From positions 1-64,000 of the forward strand of contig JAGCCO010000035.1 of NCBI GenBank assembly GCA_017651645.1: DNA of 64,000 bases, in the 5' to 3' direction. Below the pieces are notes generated by a model. The model searched no databases, was not told the DNA's origin, and worked only from the letters and a program-made list of their open reading frames with translations. This stretch comes from Bacteroidales bacterium (GTDB taxonomy: Bacteria; Bacteroidota; Bacteroidia; Bacteroidales; F082). The translations under genes were made by a program, and so were the position numbers. Below, one piece after another: positions 23,789 to 33,202 of the stretch; position 1 is the first letter of the stretch; each line of letters starts with the position of its first letter.

Positions 23789-25612
23789 TTATTCCCAACT
23801 AATCATAATCTTATACGGCACCCCGTTCAAAACCTCGGTCTTGCCGCTGTATGCTTGCCCATAGTCCGTTTCCGTGACTGTAACAGTAGTCAGACACTGT
23901 ACAGCAATGAACCAGAGCCCTTCCCGGAGAGCAGGGAATGACAATTGCTGCCTGGCTCCAGGAACGGAAGAACGATACTCCGCGTCATCGGAAAAAGCAT
24001 AGGTCCCCTGATTCATCATCAAGGCGAAATCGCAATCGCTGGAACTGTCCAACTCGACTCGGATACTCCGGGCATCCGGAGGCAGGTACACCGCGAAATG
24101 GTGTGTCTGAAGGTCTCCAATGCGGGTATATGCGGGATTATTGTCAGGCGTCGATTTGTCCATGACTCGCTCTTCCCCGTTATTCAAAAAACCTTTCAAG
24201 AAAGTCATTCCGACTCCATCCAGGGCATAAGATATCATGGCGGCTGTAAGATCCCGCCTCTCCCCATCCGGAACTTCTTCCGGATGAGATGCCTCCATAA
24301 CTATGCGTCCCGAGCGAGGGGTTTCCTTGTAGGCCCAAATACAAGGCTTACGATGGATACTGGACATTTTCGGATAATCAAACCGGGCTAAGATCTCCGT
24401 TCTCAGGGGGAATCTGACGGGATAACCTCCTGCATTGTGACGAACACTGTCCACATAATGATCACCACCGAAATCATAATACCGGAGTAACGGACTGTCC
24501 TTCTCAATGAACATTCCCGTGGAGGAATTATTCAATCCAGTATGTTTCATCATGCCTGGCCACACAGAAAGATAATAGGGAAAATCCACCTTCCCATCAA
24601 CACCATTGGATGCAAAAAAAGCCCCGGCGCAGGTTCCCACATAACTCCCCCCGTTCTTGACGAATGAACGCATGTTATCCAAGCTGTTTCCTTCTAACGA
24701 TTGCCCGTGATAAGTCGAATTCCCCCCATTGACGAATAAGAGCCTGTACCGTGGCTGACCATCCGGATACAACAAACGTCCATTCAAATCCTCAGCATCC
24801 CCGGATATAATAGCAGTTTGCTTGGTTTTATCATTTGCCATGGCTTTTGCATAGGGGAAACTGATTCCCTCCAAGGAAAGCCCAAGATACTTTGCTGCAG
24901 CAAGTGATTTACGGGAGGTAAGTGCTATCCCGGCATCTAAAAAGATATCTTTGTAGTACGATCGATTCGCAACAGTAGTATCTGTGAGATGAAAGTCTGA
25001 AACCGCTGGAAGAGAGGTCCTATACCCGGAGGACAAACGGACGTTGAATACGTTGTTGTCAGTATCGAAGTCAACTGCCACGTCCTTTTCCAAATAATCC
25101 GCCCTTGTGGAAGGATACTCGTCTACAATGGAATCCTTTACCCGGCAGCAAATCAATTCATCATGGAGGAGGAAAGAAACAGGCTTGGTCAAATCCGTTA
25201 CGGAAATCCTATTCCCGTCCAAATCAGTCAGATAAGTTCCGTTGACCGTCCAGTAGAAGGCATTCTCATCCCATATCATAGATAGTTCCGGAACAATTAT
25301 CTCTTCGGAAACGATCTCGCTATACAATTCGACTCCCCCCTCACCTTGCATGCATAATCCATAAAGGACGCTTTTGTCTTCATTATACGTAAGATTGAAG
25401 AAGGCGACACTGTCGGCGTCCATGCAGGCGTTTGCCAGCCCCCTGAGTCCCTTCACGTTTTTATTCAACTTCCAGACCGTACTGGAAGGAGCGCCATCCT
25501 CCTCCGGTTCCAGAGCCTGTTTCAGACAAGCAGAACTAAGGGATACAACGAAAAAACCGGACAAGAATATCCGGGACACAGCCTGTTCAATTATTCTAAT
25601 ACGTCTTTTCAT
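23789..25612 (-). CDS. Exported protein with class I amidotransferase-like (BPL_N-like) core
   Basis: 607 residues. The hydrophobic start ending in SLSSAC suggests a lipoprotein, though the residue at -3 is not canonical. The first 200 residues look like a Bacteroidota surface beta-domain. The middle holds LLFVNGGNSTYHGQ and SYVGTCAGAFFAS, a nucleophile elbow with Cys as in class I glutamine amidotransferases and the biotin-ligase N-terminal-like (BPL_N) group, and later ASHPEEVPDG. The last 120 residues (HFAVYLPPDARSIRVELDSS) resemble a pre-peptidase C-terminal beta-sandwich. An exported amidase or amidotransferase-like enzyme is inferred; its substrate is unknown. It sits between LicD and the opine-synthase-like gene. 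Confidence 0.6.
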   Translation of the reverse strand: MKRRIRIIEQAVSRIFLSGFFVVSLSSACLKQALEPEEDGAPSSTVWKLNKNVKGLRGLANACMDADSVAFFNLTYNEDKSVLYGLCMQGEGGVELYSEIVSEEIIVPELSMIWDENAFYWTVNGTYLTDLDGNRISVTDLTKPVSFLLHDELICCRVKDSIVDEYPSTRADYLEKDVAVDFDTDNNVFNVRLSSGYRTSLPAVSDFHLTDTTVANRSYYKDIFLDAGIALTSRKSLAAAKYLGLSLEGISFPYAKAMANDKTKQTAIISGDAEDLNGRLLYPDGQPRYRLLFVNGGNSTYHGQSLEGNSLDNMRSFVKNGGSYVGTCAGAFFASNGVDGKVDFPYYLSVWPGMMKHTGLNNSSTGMFIEKDSPLLRYYDFGGDHYVDSVRHNAGGYPVRFPLRTEILARFDYPKMSSIHRKPCIWAYKETPRSGRIVMEASHPEEVPDGERRDLTAAMISYALDGVGMTFLKGFLNNGEERVMDKSTPDNNPAYTRIGDLQTHHFAVYLPPDARSIRVELDSSSDCDFALMMNQGTYAFSDDAEYRSSVPGARQQLSFPALREGLWFIAVQCLTTVTVTETDYGQAYSGKTEVLNGVPYKIMISWE

Positions 25613-25656
25613 GCAGATGACTTCTCACCAAGGTGACTCTCATATCGTCCCGTCAT

Positions 25657-26487
25657 CTACTTAAAATAAATCCGCATTGTATGAGGGCCAATTCTCTGGT
25701 CCGGGGGCGGTGGCGTCATATAATCCGGACCAAAAGCAGTGGTCAAAAACTCTTCATACTTGATTGGAGCACATAGTTTATGTCCTTCAAAATCCAGCAG
25801 CACGGTTCCGGCAAAAACATCCAACCGATGCCTTTGCTTTACCCTCATGACCGGAAATGACAGAAGTGCGACATAATCTGTAGTCCCAAACTCATACTTT
25901 CTTGCATTCCTGTCAATCAAATGGCTCAGATAGAAGACCAATCGTCCTCCGAGAGTGACGATTCTCCGAGCTAGCAAACCCAAGTTATATTTCAAGGGCT
26001 TATCTTTCGAGAACTGCCAAAAAACTGTTCGGGCACGCGAGAACACAGTCCATAACTTACACCCTCGGTTGAACTGCCTGTCAAATTCTCGCTCATCATT
26101 TGAAACGGCCTCCAAGGAGAAAATATCTATCTTGACCCCGGTTTTTTTCCGGGAGAACGGATCATAATTGTATTCAATTACAGTCTGCTCCATATCCGCC
26201 ACATGCGCGTATGGAAGGAAGTAATCCTTATCGTTCTCCATCGTCAGGAGAACATAGTGGTCGGAATGATACGATGCGATGAAACGGTCGTAATCGGGAC
26301 GAAGCATAAAAATATCGACATCATCGTCCCATGGGATAAAACCTTTATGCCGGACTGCTCCTAACAACGTGCCTCCCGACATAAAATACCTGATCCCATT
26401 TTTCATACAAAACTCATGTACGTCCAAAAGGATCTCCAGACTGACCATCTGGACATCCCTCAGTGTCAATTGTTTTTTCTTTTCCAC
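25657..26487 (-). CDS. LicD-family phosphotransferase (LicD 1)
   Basis: About 276 residues. The nucleotidyltransferase-fold signature MSGGTLLGAVRHKGFIPWDD is near residues 38-57, followed by DVDIFMLRPDYDRF. The LicD group transfers phosphocholine or other phospho-alditol units from CDP donors to sugars. No ATG fits; a GTG preceded by AGAAGGA nine bases upstream is chosen, with TTG three codons earlier as alternative. It is one of four LicD homologues in this locus and is located apart from the other three. Confidence 0.8.
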   Translation of the reverse strand: MEKKKQLTLRDVQMVSLEILLDVHEFCMKNGIRYFMSGGTLLGAVRHKGFIPWDDDVDIFMLRPDYDRFIASYHSDHYVLLTMENDKDYFLPYAHVADMEQTVIEYNYDPFSRKKTGVKIDIFSLEAVSNDEREFDRQFNRGCKLWTVFSRARTVFWQFSKDKPLKYNLGLLARRIVTLGGRLVFYLSHLIDRNARKYEFGTTDYVALLSFPVMRVKQRHRLDVFAGTVLLDFEGHKLCAPIKYEEFLTTAFGPDYMTPPPPDQRIGPHTMRIYFK

Positions 26488-26517
26488 AGTTTCCAATCCT
26501 TCTTGATGATTATGTGT

Positions 26518-27582
26518 TTACCTGGAATAAGCCTTTTCAAACGATTCCACTTCTTTCCGGCATCCCTTTCTATCAGGAAACTGGAATACAAACTGAGCCC
26601 GCTCGTTCCCTTCAATAAGAACCCATCCTTCATCTGTTAATGCCAGGTCCCATCCTACCCAACGGACTGAAGGGATAACTGTAATCAGTTCTTTGGCCAA
26701 TGCTACCGCTTCTTCCCACCTCGGAACCACAAATCCAATGATCTTTTCCTTGGTATCTGGATGGACCTCATACTTATTCCCAAGTTCATCACAAGCGGCA
26801 TACACCCTTCCTGTTTCTAAATCAACTATCCCAAAGACACCTCCGGAACCGGCATTGTCAACAAAGGAAGAACCTTGTCCCATCCGAAGATAGGGTGGAA
26901 AAATATGAATCCGATCATCCAGACGGAACGTAGGGAATCTGACAGTATTGACTGATTCAGGATGGAGGCGGGCCATTTCCGCACATTGAACCACCAATTC
27001 TTCGAGAACAAATCTTGTCTCACCATTTCGATAAACCGCTTCAATCTGCTGCCTTGCATCATCGACAGATGCAGTATCGATAATCCGAATCCCTCTTCCG
27101 CAAGATTTAGATTCGGGTTTAAGCATAAAACGCCTATGGCGTTCCACGAAATCGGAAAAGGACTTTGAGTCCAAATCTTCAAGGCTTTTGACCTGGACGA
27201 CGTCTCGCTTAAAGTATTTCTTAAAACGGGAATAGGTGTTCCATTTGTAATAATATACAAACGAATCCTTCTCATCGTTCACTTTGGCACAGAATATATT
27301 CTTGTCGAATTCGGGAGCGAAAGAAGCAATCTCTTCCTTTGTCAGGTCCTCATAGCCAAAAAGAAAGAATTCTTCGAAGTTCCACCTATAATACACCATG
27401 GCATGGCGCATTTTCCGCAGTAATTCATTCTTGCGTTCAGGTGGAACATCACCCAAGAAACGTTTGATAATGACAGGAGCGTTCTTCTTCTTTTTCTGAT
27501 AAAGAATGAAATGCACCCATCTCTTTTTAGCAAGAGGGCTTCGTAAAAACAATCTTTTCAAGTATGCTTCATTTATCCCCAT
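26518..27582 (-). CDS. Sugar-transfer-associated ATP-grasp protein 1
   Basis: 354 residues. ATP-grasp core: FMLKPESKSCGRGIRIID (nucleotide-binding strand and glycine loop), RFVLEELVVQCAEMA, and the metal-binding end GWDLALTDEGWVLIEGNERA. This matches the ATPgrasp_ST type found next to glycosyltransferases and CapK genes. ATP-grasp enzymes form amide or thioester bonds through acyl phosphates, so it may attach an amino acid to a sugar acid, or the reverse. A second paralogue is directly upstream. Confidence 0.75.
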   Translation of the reverse strand: MGINEAYLKRLFLRSPLAKKRWVHFILYQKKKKNAPVIIKRFLGDVPPERKNELLRKMRHAMVYYRWNFEEFFLFGYEDLTKEEIASFAPEFDKNIFCAKVNDEKDSFVYYYKWNTYSRFKKYFKRDVVQVKSLEDLDSKSFSDFVERHRRFMLKPESKSCGRGIRIIDTASVDDARQQIEAVYRNGETRFVLEELVVQCAEMARLHPESVNTVRFPTFRLDDRIHIFPPYLRMGQGSSFVDNAGSGGVFGIVDLETGRVYAACDELGNKYEVHPDTKEKIIGFVVPRWEEAVALAKELITVIPSVRWVGWDLALTDEGWVLIEGNERAQFVFQFPDRKGCRKEVESFEKAYSR

Positions 27583-27587
27583 ATCAA

Positions 27588-28664
27588 CTAAAACTCATTT
27601 TTCAGTAATTGATAAATCACTTTTTTCAACCCTCCGTTCACCGTCTGCAACCCCGAAATCTCTGGATTGTCATTCCCTTCGATGAACACCGGACCGTCAG
27701 AAGTGATGGCGATATCCCAACCAATCACACGGATGGAGGACAGTTTTTCGTGGAGTTTTTCTGCCAGGTCGACAGCCTCCTGAACAAACGGAATCCGAAC
27801 ATCGGCGAAACGGATCTGGCTGTCAGGATGGCAGGGGGTACGTTTGGCTCCACCTTTCTTGCAGATGCCAAACTCGGACAACTGTCCGGTTTTCAGATCG
27901 ATTCCGACGGCGACACCGCCAGCCGCCAGATTGTCCACCACGCTGCCATGGGCACCGAACCGGACTTCGCCAGCAACGGAAACCGCTTTCCCGGTCTCCT
28001 TGTCCAAGATGGTCAGGATACGCAAGGTATTGACGGACTTGTCATAAATACGGTCCATGACCGGATGCTGGACAACACAGGTCTGAACCAGATAGACACC
28101 ATGGGACAGCCTGTCGCGAACGGAATCGCAATCAGTTTCAATTGCCGTATCCAACCGGAATACCCCACCCCCGCACTGTCCGTCCAGCGGCTTGCAGAAA
28201 TAAGTGCCTCCCCGGGAGAATAGCATATCAGTAACTGTCGCCGCTTCTTCGGGAGTCCGGACGCATGCCACGGTATGCGGAGTCTCAAAACCCCATTCCG
28301 TCAAAAGTGTCGCAAACAACTCCTTGTCCCGGAGGATGCATGTATAATCGTGATCCGTCAGGACCGTGTTCAGCATGGCGCATTTCCAAAGGAACCAACT
28401 GTCGTCCAGGTAGTCTTCCTTGTCGCGGAATCCCCTGATGTCCAGTCCATAAGGGAAATAGTAGCGCTCGATGTTTCCGTATTTCCAGATATGCTCCAAC
28501 TGGTCCAGAGCTATCCGAAACTTGCTCTTTTGAGGCATTTCTGGATAGTAGGACTCTGAACGTAGGGTGCCGGAGGTGAACAGTTTGACCGGAAGGGTGA
28601 ACCGCCGTTTCATCAAAGATGCCCAGCGCCCCAACTTGATCAAGGGATAATACTTGGCATTCAT
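27588..28664 (-). CDS. Sugar-transfer-associated ATP-grasp protein 2
   Basis: About 358 residues from MNAKYYPLIKLG. ATP-grasp marks: TYFCKPLDGQCGGGVFRLD, YLVQTCVVQHPVMD, and IRVIGWDIAITSDGPVFIEG with a terminal Asn. It is a distant paralogue of the neighbouring gene, which lies 5 bp downstream, and it begins 1 base after the CapK-like gene. This close packing suggests that the three proteins act in one reaction series. Substrates unknown. Confidence 0.75.
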   Translation of the reverse strand: MNAKYYPLIKLGRWASLMKRRFTLPVKLFTSGTLRSESYYPEMPQKSKFRIALDQLEHIWKYGNIERYYFPYGLDIRGFRDKEDYLDDSWFLWKCAMLNTVLTDHDYTCILRDKELFATLLTEWGFETPHTVACVRTPEEAATVTDMLFSRGGTYFCKPLDGQCGGGVFRLDTAIETDCDSVRDRLSHGVYLVQTCVVQHPVMDRIYDKSVNTLRILTILDKETGKAVSVAGEVRFGAHGSVVDNLAAGGVAVGIDLKTGQLSEFGICKKGGAKRTPCHPDSQIRFADVRIPFVQEAVDLAEKLHEKLSSIRVIGWDIAITSDGPVFIEGNDNPEISGLQTVNGGLKKVIYQLLKNEF

Positions 28665-28665
28665 T

Positions 28666-30069
28666 TTATCCTTTGTACTCGAATTCGGAAACGCAATAAT
28701 CCTCCTTCCCGGAAGGGAGCACTGGAATCTCATCTACGAAGGACAGAGACACTTCCGAGCCCACGAAATGGTTCCGGTAGTTGTTAACGATAAAGTCATA
28801 CATGGCTGGATTCTCATCTGCCTTGTCCTTCATCTTCAGCAACACCTGGATATCCCCCGCCTTGTCTTGCCGGATCTGGAATTTGTCTATCTTGTTATAG
28901 AGGATCTGGCTCTCCAGTTTGTGATAATCCAGGTCCGGATACATCATGATCGGCAACATGGTCGGGGAGATCGGAACTCCCTGCTTGTTATAGACCAGCC
29001 TGCCGGCGCGGCCCATGATCTCGCCGAAACGGCGTGACTGCCGGCCGCAAGCACAGACACCGGGTTTGATGTATGCCATATCCCCCACGTGATAACGTAA
29101 GAACGGGAAGACGTAATTCTCCAGGTCAGTCGTCGTCACATAGCCGACTTGGCCATCCGAAAGGACATTCCCGGCCTTGTCGGTAATCTCAATGACGCAC
29201 AGGCTTTCCTCTATATGCAGTCCATCCCGTTCGAGGCACTCGTGGGAAAGGATTCCACCATCCCCTGCCCCATATTCATCATAGACCGGAGCCAGGAATA
29301 CCTTTTCGAGTTTTCTTCGATACTCGGGCACAAGAACCTCGCCCGTTGTCAAGACCACGGTAATCGGGCACACGGGTAGTTGCATCTTTTCGATGTACCG
29401 GGCAAAGATATACAGGGACGACCCATATCCGCGAATGGCTTTGGGCTTGAGTTTCATCAGGGACTCGTAGTGCTTCTGCATCCCTTCGTCGGTCACATCG
29501 GCACTGCTGTGCTTGAAGTTCCGCATGATGACCTCGTCATAGACGTTCTTGTAAGAGAACTTCTTCTTTTTCTTGACGATGGAATTGCCACCCAGGGAGA
29601 AGATCTTGTCGCCCAGATGCAACCCGTACCACTCCCAGGCCCGCAAAGTGGCCGCCTTCTGGCCGCTCCATTCTTTAGCATCCTTGCAGAATTGAAGGGG
29701 TGTACCGGTACTGCCACCCGTGGATGACTTGATAATCCGAGATTTTGGCATGTCTTTAGGGATCAAGTCATCGTAGTTATCCCGGATAATCTGCTTGGTC
29801 AGGATGGGCAGTTTGACCAAATCCGACGGGGCCTGGATATCTTCCGGCTTGAGATCCAGGCGGTCGAAAAGTCTCGTATAGTACGGAACATTCTCGTAGC
29901 AATGACGGACCAGTTTTCGGAGCTTCCGGTCCTGCAGTTCCTTCATTTCCGCCTTCGAAAAATGGTCATACCGACGGAATTCCACAAGCCGCGAACGGAC
30001 GGAACTGCCATAGAGCAGGTCCCCGATCGGAAGCAGGATGTTACGGTCTATGAAATTATAGATTCCCAT
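28666..30069 (-). CDS. CapK/PaaK-like adenylate-forming enzyme
   Basis: About 467 residues, start at MGIYNFIDRN. The P-loop of adenylate-forming enzymes is SSTGGSTGTPLQF near residue 117. Later come YDEYGAGDGG and a DMAYIKPGVCACGR segment with cysteines, as in phenylacetate-CoA ligase relatives. CapK homologues occur in capsule clusters, but their acid substrate is not established; activation of a carboxylic acid as an acyl-adenylate is expected. Followed at once by two ATP-grasp genes. Confidence 0.82.
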   Translation of the reverse strand: MGIYNFIDRNILLPIGDLLYGSSVRSRLVEFRRYDHFSKAEMKELQDRKLRKLVRHCYENVPYYTRLFDRLDLKPEDIQAPSDLVKLPILTKQIIRDNYDDLIPKDMPKSRIIKSSTGGSTGTPLQFCKDAKEWSGQKAATLRAWEWYGLHLGDKIFSLGGNSIVKKKKKFSYKNVYDEVIMRNFKHSSADVTDEGMQKHYESLMKLKPKAIRGYGSSLYIFARYIEKMQLPVCPITVVLTTGEVLVPEYRRKLEKVFLAPVYDEYGAGDGGILSHECLERDGLHIEESLCVIEITDKAGNVLSDGQVGYVTTTDLENYVFPFLRYHVGDMAYIKPGVCACGRQSRRFGEIMGRAGRLVYNKQGVPISPTMLPIMMYPDLDYHKLESQILYNKIDKFQIRQDKAGDIQVLLKMKDKADENPAMYDFIVNNYRNHFVGSEVSLSFVDEIPVLPSGKEDYCVSEFEYKG

Positions 30070-30071
30070 TT

Positions 30072-31073
30072 TCAACCTTTATAAAGCGCCAACAGTTTCT
30101 CCCTGCAATTCTCCCACTTATAATACTCCAGACTCTGCCGGGCATTTGCAATCATCCGGATGGTCGCCTCCGGATTCTCCACGGCCGCTATCATCTTTTC
30201 CGCCATCTGCCGGTCATTGTCACTCTCGAACAACAAGCCGTTCCGTCCGTCCTCAATCATATAGGGGACACCGCCCACCTTGCTGGAAATGACCAGCAAA
30301 CCGGACCTGAATCCTTCCAGGACCGAAACGGGCATATTGTCGAACCGGGGAGACGACACCATGATGTCCGCCTCGTCCAGATAGCGGGATATCTCCGTGT
30401 TCGGGACCTGGCCGACAAACGTGACATTTTGCATCTGATGGTCGGCCACAAACTGTTCGAGTTCCGATTTCAAAGGGCCGCCGCCGAGCAGTTTCAAACT
30501 GGCTTCGGGATATTTCTTCTGAACTGTATCGAAAGCCCGCAGCGTACACTTTATATTGTACGTTTCCGTCAACGAGCGAATGCCAATGAACCGGGGTCGG
30601 ATCTCGGTTCTTGTCCGGAAAGCAGAGCCATCGGCTTCCAAGATATTAGGAATGACTGTATATGGTATCCCATACCTATCAAATACCCGCCCGATGAATC
30701 CGGAAAGGACGATATTCGCCGAGGTCCGAGTCAGATAGCGTTCGACAAACTTTTTCTTCCTGCGGAAGAATCCTTCCGCGCCTCCCCCGTGGAATGTAAG
30801 CACAATCCGCTTCTTGAGGAGACGCCCGATACGGATGCCAAGCACAGCGGGTAGGAATCCCCTATCGGAACAGGCGTGGACATGGAACACATCATATTGC
30901 CGACCCTTGGAAAGGAGCGCGAATACTGCCTTGATACGTTTCGCAACCGAGCCTTTGGTACTCAGAATATCGCAGGCATATCCATCGCTTCGTAGCAAGT
31001 CTCGCTGCAAACGGACCTGGACAGAGATGCCCCCGACCCCTTCCTCATAATTCGCGATGAGTAGGATCTTCAT
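30072..31073 (-). CDS. Glycosyltransferase family 4
   Basis: About 333 residues, start MKILLIANYEEGVGGISVQV with the GT-B N-terminal glycine-rich loop. The GT4 C-terminal domain contains RFIGIRSLTETYN and the donor-binding E-x7-E region (SSPRFDNMPVSVLEGFRSG, ends with the conserved Glu). It would retain anomeric configuration while adding a sugar to the lipid-linked repeat. The start overlaps the preceding stop (TGATG). Confidence 0.88.
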   Translation of the reverse strand: MKILLIANYEEGVGGISVQVRLQRDLLRSDGYACDILSTKGSVAKRIKAVFALLSKGRQYDVFHVHACSDRGFLPAVLGIRIGRLLKKRIVLTFHGGGAEGFFRRKKKFVERYLTRTSANIVLSGFIGRVFDRYGIPYTVIPNILEADGSAFRTRTEIRPRFIGIRSLTETYNIKCTLRAFDTVQKKYPEASLKLLGGGPLKSELEQFVADHQMQNVTFVGQVPNTEISRYLDEADIMVSSPRFDNMPVSVLEGFRSGLLVISSKVGGVPYMIEDGRNGLLFESDNDRQMAEKMIAAVENPEATIRMIANARQSLEYYKWENCREKLLALYKG

Positions 31074-32479
31074 CAGAACAGACCGCGGCTGCCGAGTTTG
31101 AAGTAGGCCCAGGCGAATTCCATGGTGAAAACGACAAAACACCATGGGGTAAGAAACTTGAAGGTTTCCTTACGTAAAGAGGCGATTCCGTAAGACCAGA
31201 TCAAAATCAAGCCAGGAAGACCGGGAAGAAGGAAACGCTCCGAGTTACTGAACCCACTGAGAGCGACGACGCCAAGGTAGGCTATGACAAAGGATCCTAT
31301 TAATGAAAAATCTCGCCATTTCTTTCTTCGGATAGCCTCATAAACGCCCAGGATAGCGAAGAAACCCATAAAATTGCGGATGAAATTACCGCCGCTCTTT
31401 TCCTGCTGACCATATTGTTCGTCCACATCTACCATCGTAGCGAACGGGAGGACGAAAATCATGGGCGCCATCACCGTTTGGGTAGCATACTGAGCCCATT
31501 GATTGCCTCGAAGCGTCTGCTCATACCGTTTTTTCGTTGCATTGTCTCCACGACCTTCCCAATAAGTCTGAACCTCATTCATAATGGTACTTCCTGTGGA
31601 GAAAATTAGGAATAAAAGACCCCAGCCGATCAACGTCGCTCTCCGCCAACCCTTTTTCATCGTCGGGGTGGAAGAAAAAACAGCCGATGTCAAGAAAGAA
31701 AAAACGGCGGCCGCTCCAAGCACCGTCCTGAAGAAAAACAGGCTAAGAGCAAGCAACGTTGGCATCAGAATCGTCCAAAGATTATACTTTCTGTTCCGAA
31801 TCAGATAATCCAAACGCTCCAGGAAGGCGACTTCCAAAAAAATCATCTCGGTTTCCTTCAAGTGATTTCCGCAATAGATGATGAAATTCGGCATCAGCAT
31901 ACACATGACGCCGGCCATTTTCCCCGTATTCTCTCCAAAGGAACGCTGCGCAATCCGATAAATCAAAACGCACATCCATGCACTGAGGAGCGCTTTCAAC
32001 AAACGAGGAATAATCACATTCGGGCCACAAAGTTTATAAATGGCTGTCAAGTAAATGGGATAACCCGCATCGGAATCTGGAACGCCCGGAGTATGAAAGA
32101 AATATTCGTCCGTTGTACTCCAAGGCTCTTCCATCAGCCACAAAGCGGTTTCGTGATACCCCATCGCATCTCCTCGTTCGAAACCGAAAGGGGTACCTAC
32201 CACATCAGTAAAATAATAGTAAGATCCGATTACATAGACAACCCGGATGAACAGGGCTACCCCGAAAAGAAACCAGGCAAAAGATCCGTCTGGTTTGTTA
32301 AGCCAATCCCTGGTAATTGAGTTCGTCAGAAGGAAAAACCCAGCCACACAGACAACACCCATCGCAATAAACAAGAATTGCATGGCGTACCGAGAGTAAA
32401 AAAGGCTGACGGCGGTGAGGGCGATCAAATACAGAACGATAGCCCGATATGCTATTTTATTTGGAAAAAAAGGTATCAT
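31073..32479 (-). CDS. Polytopic membrane protein, GT-C/PMT-like glycosyltransferase
   Basis: 468 residues with roughly ten hydrophobic segments. After the second helix an acidic loop reads RGDAMGYHETALWLMEEPW, similar to the Asp-bearing first external loop of GT-C (GT39/83-like) enzymes, and DSDAGYPIYLTAIYKL follows. It may transfer a sugar from a polyprenyl-phosphate donor outside the inner membrane. A Wzy polymerase is the alternative, but the motif layout favours GT-C. It is the main polytopic candidate for assembly besides Wzm. Confidence 0.62.
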   Translation of the reverse strand: MIPFFPNKIAYRAIVLYLIALTAVSLFYSRYAMQFLFIAMGVVCVAGFFLLTNSITRDWLNKPDGSFAWFLFGVALFIRVVYVIGSYYYFTDVVGTPFGFERGDAMGYHETALWLMEEPWSTTDEYFFHTPGVPDSDAGYPIYLTAIYKLCGPNVIIPRLLKALLSAWMCVLIYRIAQRSFGENTGKMAGVMCMLMPNFIIYCGNHLKETEMIFLEVAFLERLDYLIRNRKYNLWTILMPTLLALSLFFFRTVLGAAAVFSFLTSAVFSSTPTMKKGWRRATLIGWGLLFLIFSTGSTIMNEVQTYWEGRGDNATKKRYEQTLRGNQWAQYATQTVMAPMIFVLPFATMVDVDEQYGQQEKSGGNFIRNFMGFFAILGVYEAIRRKKWRDFSLIGSFVIAYLGVVALSGFSNSERFLLPGLPGLILIWSYGIASLRKETFKFLTPWCFVVFTMEFAWAYFKLGSRGLF

Positions 32480-32482
32480 CTC

Positions 32483-33202
32483 CTAACCCAATATTATCCT
32501 TTTTAATTTGATGAGCCTGGTCACATTCTTTTGTCCGAGCAAATTTAACAAAAAATGCGAGCGCTTTCTCTTTCCTCCCGACCAGGATCCCATAAAATGA
32601 TGGTCACAATACGTATTCTCAGTAAGCAGATACTCTCCCGTTGTCTGCCTCGGGCAGAAATACTCTACCGGGAAGATATGCATATCCTTATATACCTGTT
32701 TTTTTCCGTTCTGGACAAATCCGCCCTTTCTCATGATCTCGGAAATCCTGACGGTATTGGTCGTCGTGTCCAAAGTACCGTCTGGCTTGATGAAATGCAG
32801 CGAACCATAGGCTTCAAGTTGCTCTTTCACCCAGGCTTTCCCGGGCTCACTCGCCATCGTACCTGTGACAGGGGGCATGAACTTACTCCCTTCGTACCCG
32901 GTAAAACCTGGCAGGGAAAGAAGATCGTCATAAGGTTTGAGTACCTCGACGTCCGTATCCATATAGATGCCACCTTCCGTGAACAAGGCATATAACCGGA
33001 CATAGTCCGTCACAAATGCAAACTTCCTGGACTCGTATGCTTCTTTCACATAAGGGACACTTTCGATATCAAAGTTGTCCTCATTCCAAAGTTTATATTG
33101 ATAATCCGGCATGAACTTATGCCAGGAATCAATGCATCTCAAGGCCAGTTCTGGCATCGGTCCCCGTCCGAACCAGCAATAATGGATAATACGCGGAATC
33201 AT
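32483..33202 (-). CDS. Glycosyltransferase family 32-type (DXD) enzyme
   Basis: About 239 residues from MIPRIIHYCWFGRGPMPELA, the usual start of capsular GT32 enzymes. The metal-binding DXD lies in GGIYMDTDVEVLKPYDDLL around residue 85. ATGA overlap with the preceding GT2 gene decides the start. Retaining transfer from a nucleotide sugar is expected; donor unknown. Confidence 0.88.
   Translation of the reverse strand: MIPRIIHYCWFGRGPMPELALRCIDSWHKFMPDYQYKLWNEDNFDIESVPYVKEAYESRKFAFVTDYVRLYALFTEGGIYMDTDVEVLKPYDDLLSLPGFTGYEGSKFMPPVTGTMASEPGKAWVKEQLEAYGSLHFIKPDGTLDTTTNTVRISEIMRKGGFVQNGKKQVYKDMHIFPVEYFCPRQTTGEYLLTENTYCDHHFMGSWSGGKRKRSHFLLNLLGQKNVTRLIKLKRIILG

Noticed and set aside
28666..28680. 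TATCCTTTG as a promoter on the plus strand
   Set aside because: Spacing is TA-N3-TTTG, not TA-N2-TTTG, and there is no plus-strand gene downstream.
32539..32547. TAAATTTGC on the minus strand as a promoter
   Set aside because: It lies deep inside the GT32 coding sequence and no gene starts shortly downstream except after the gene's own end; judged chance.
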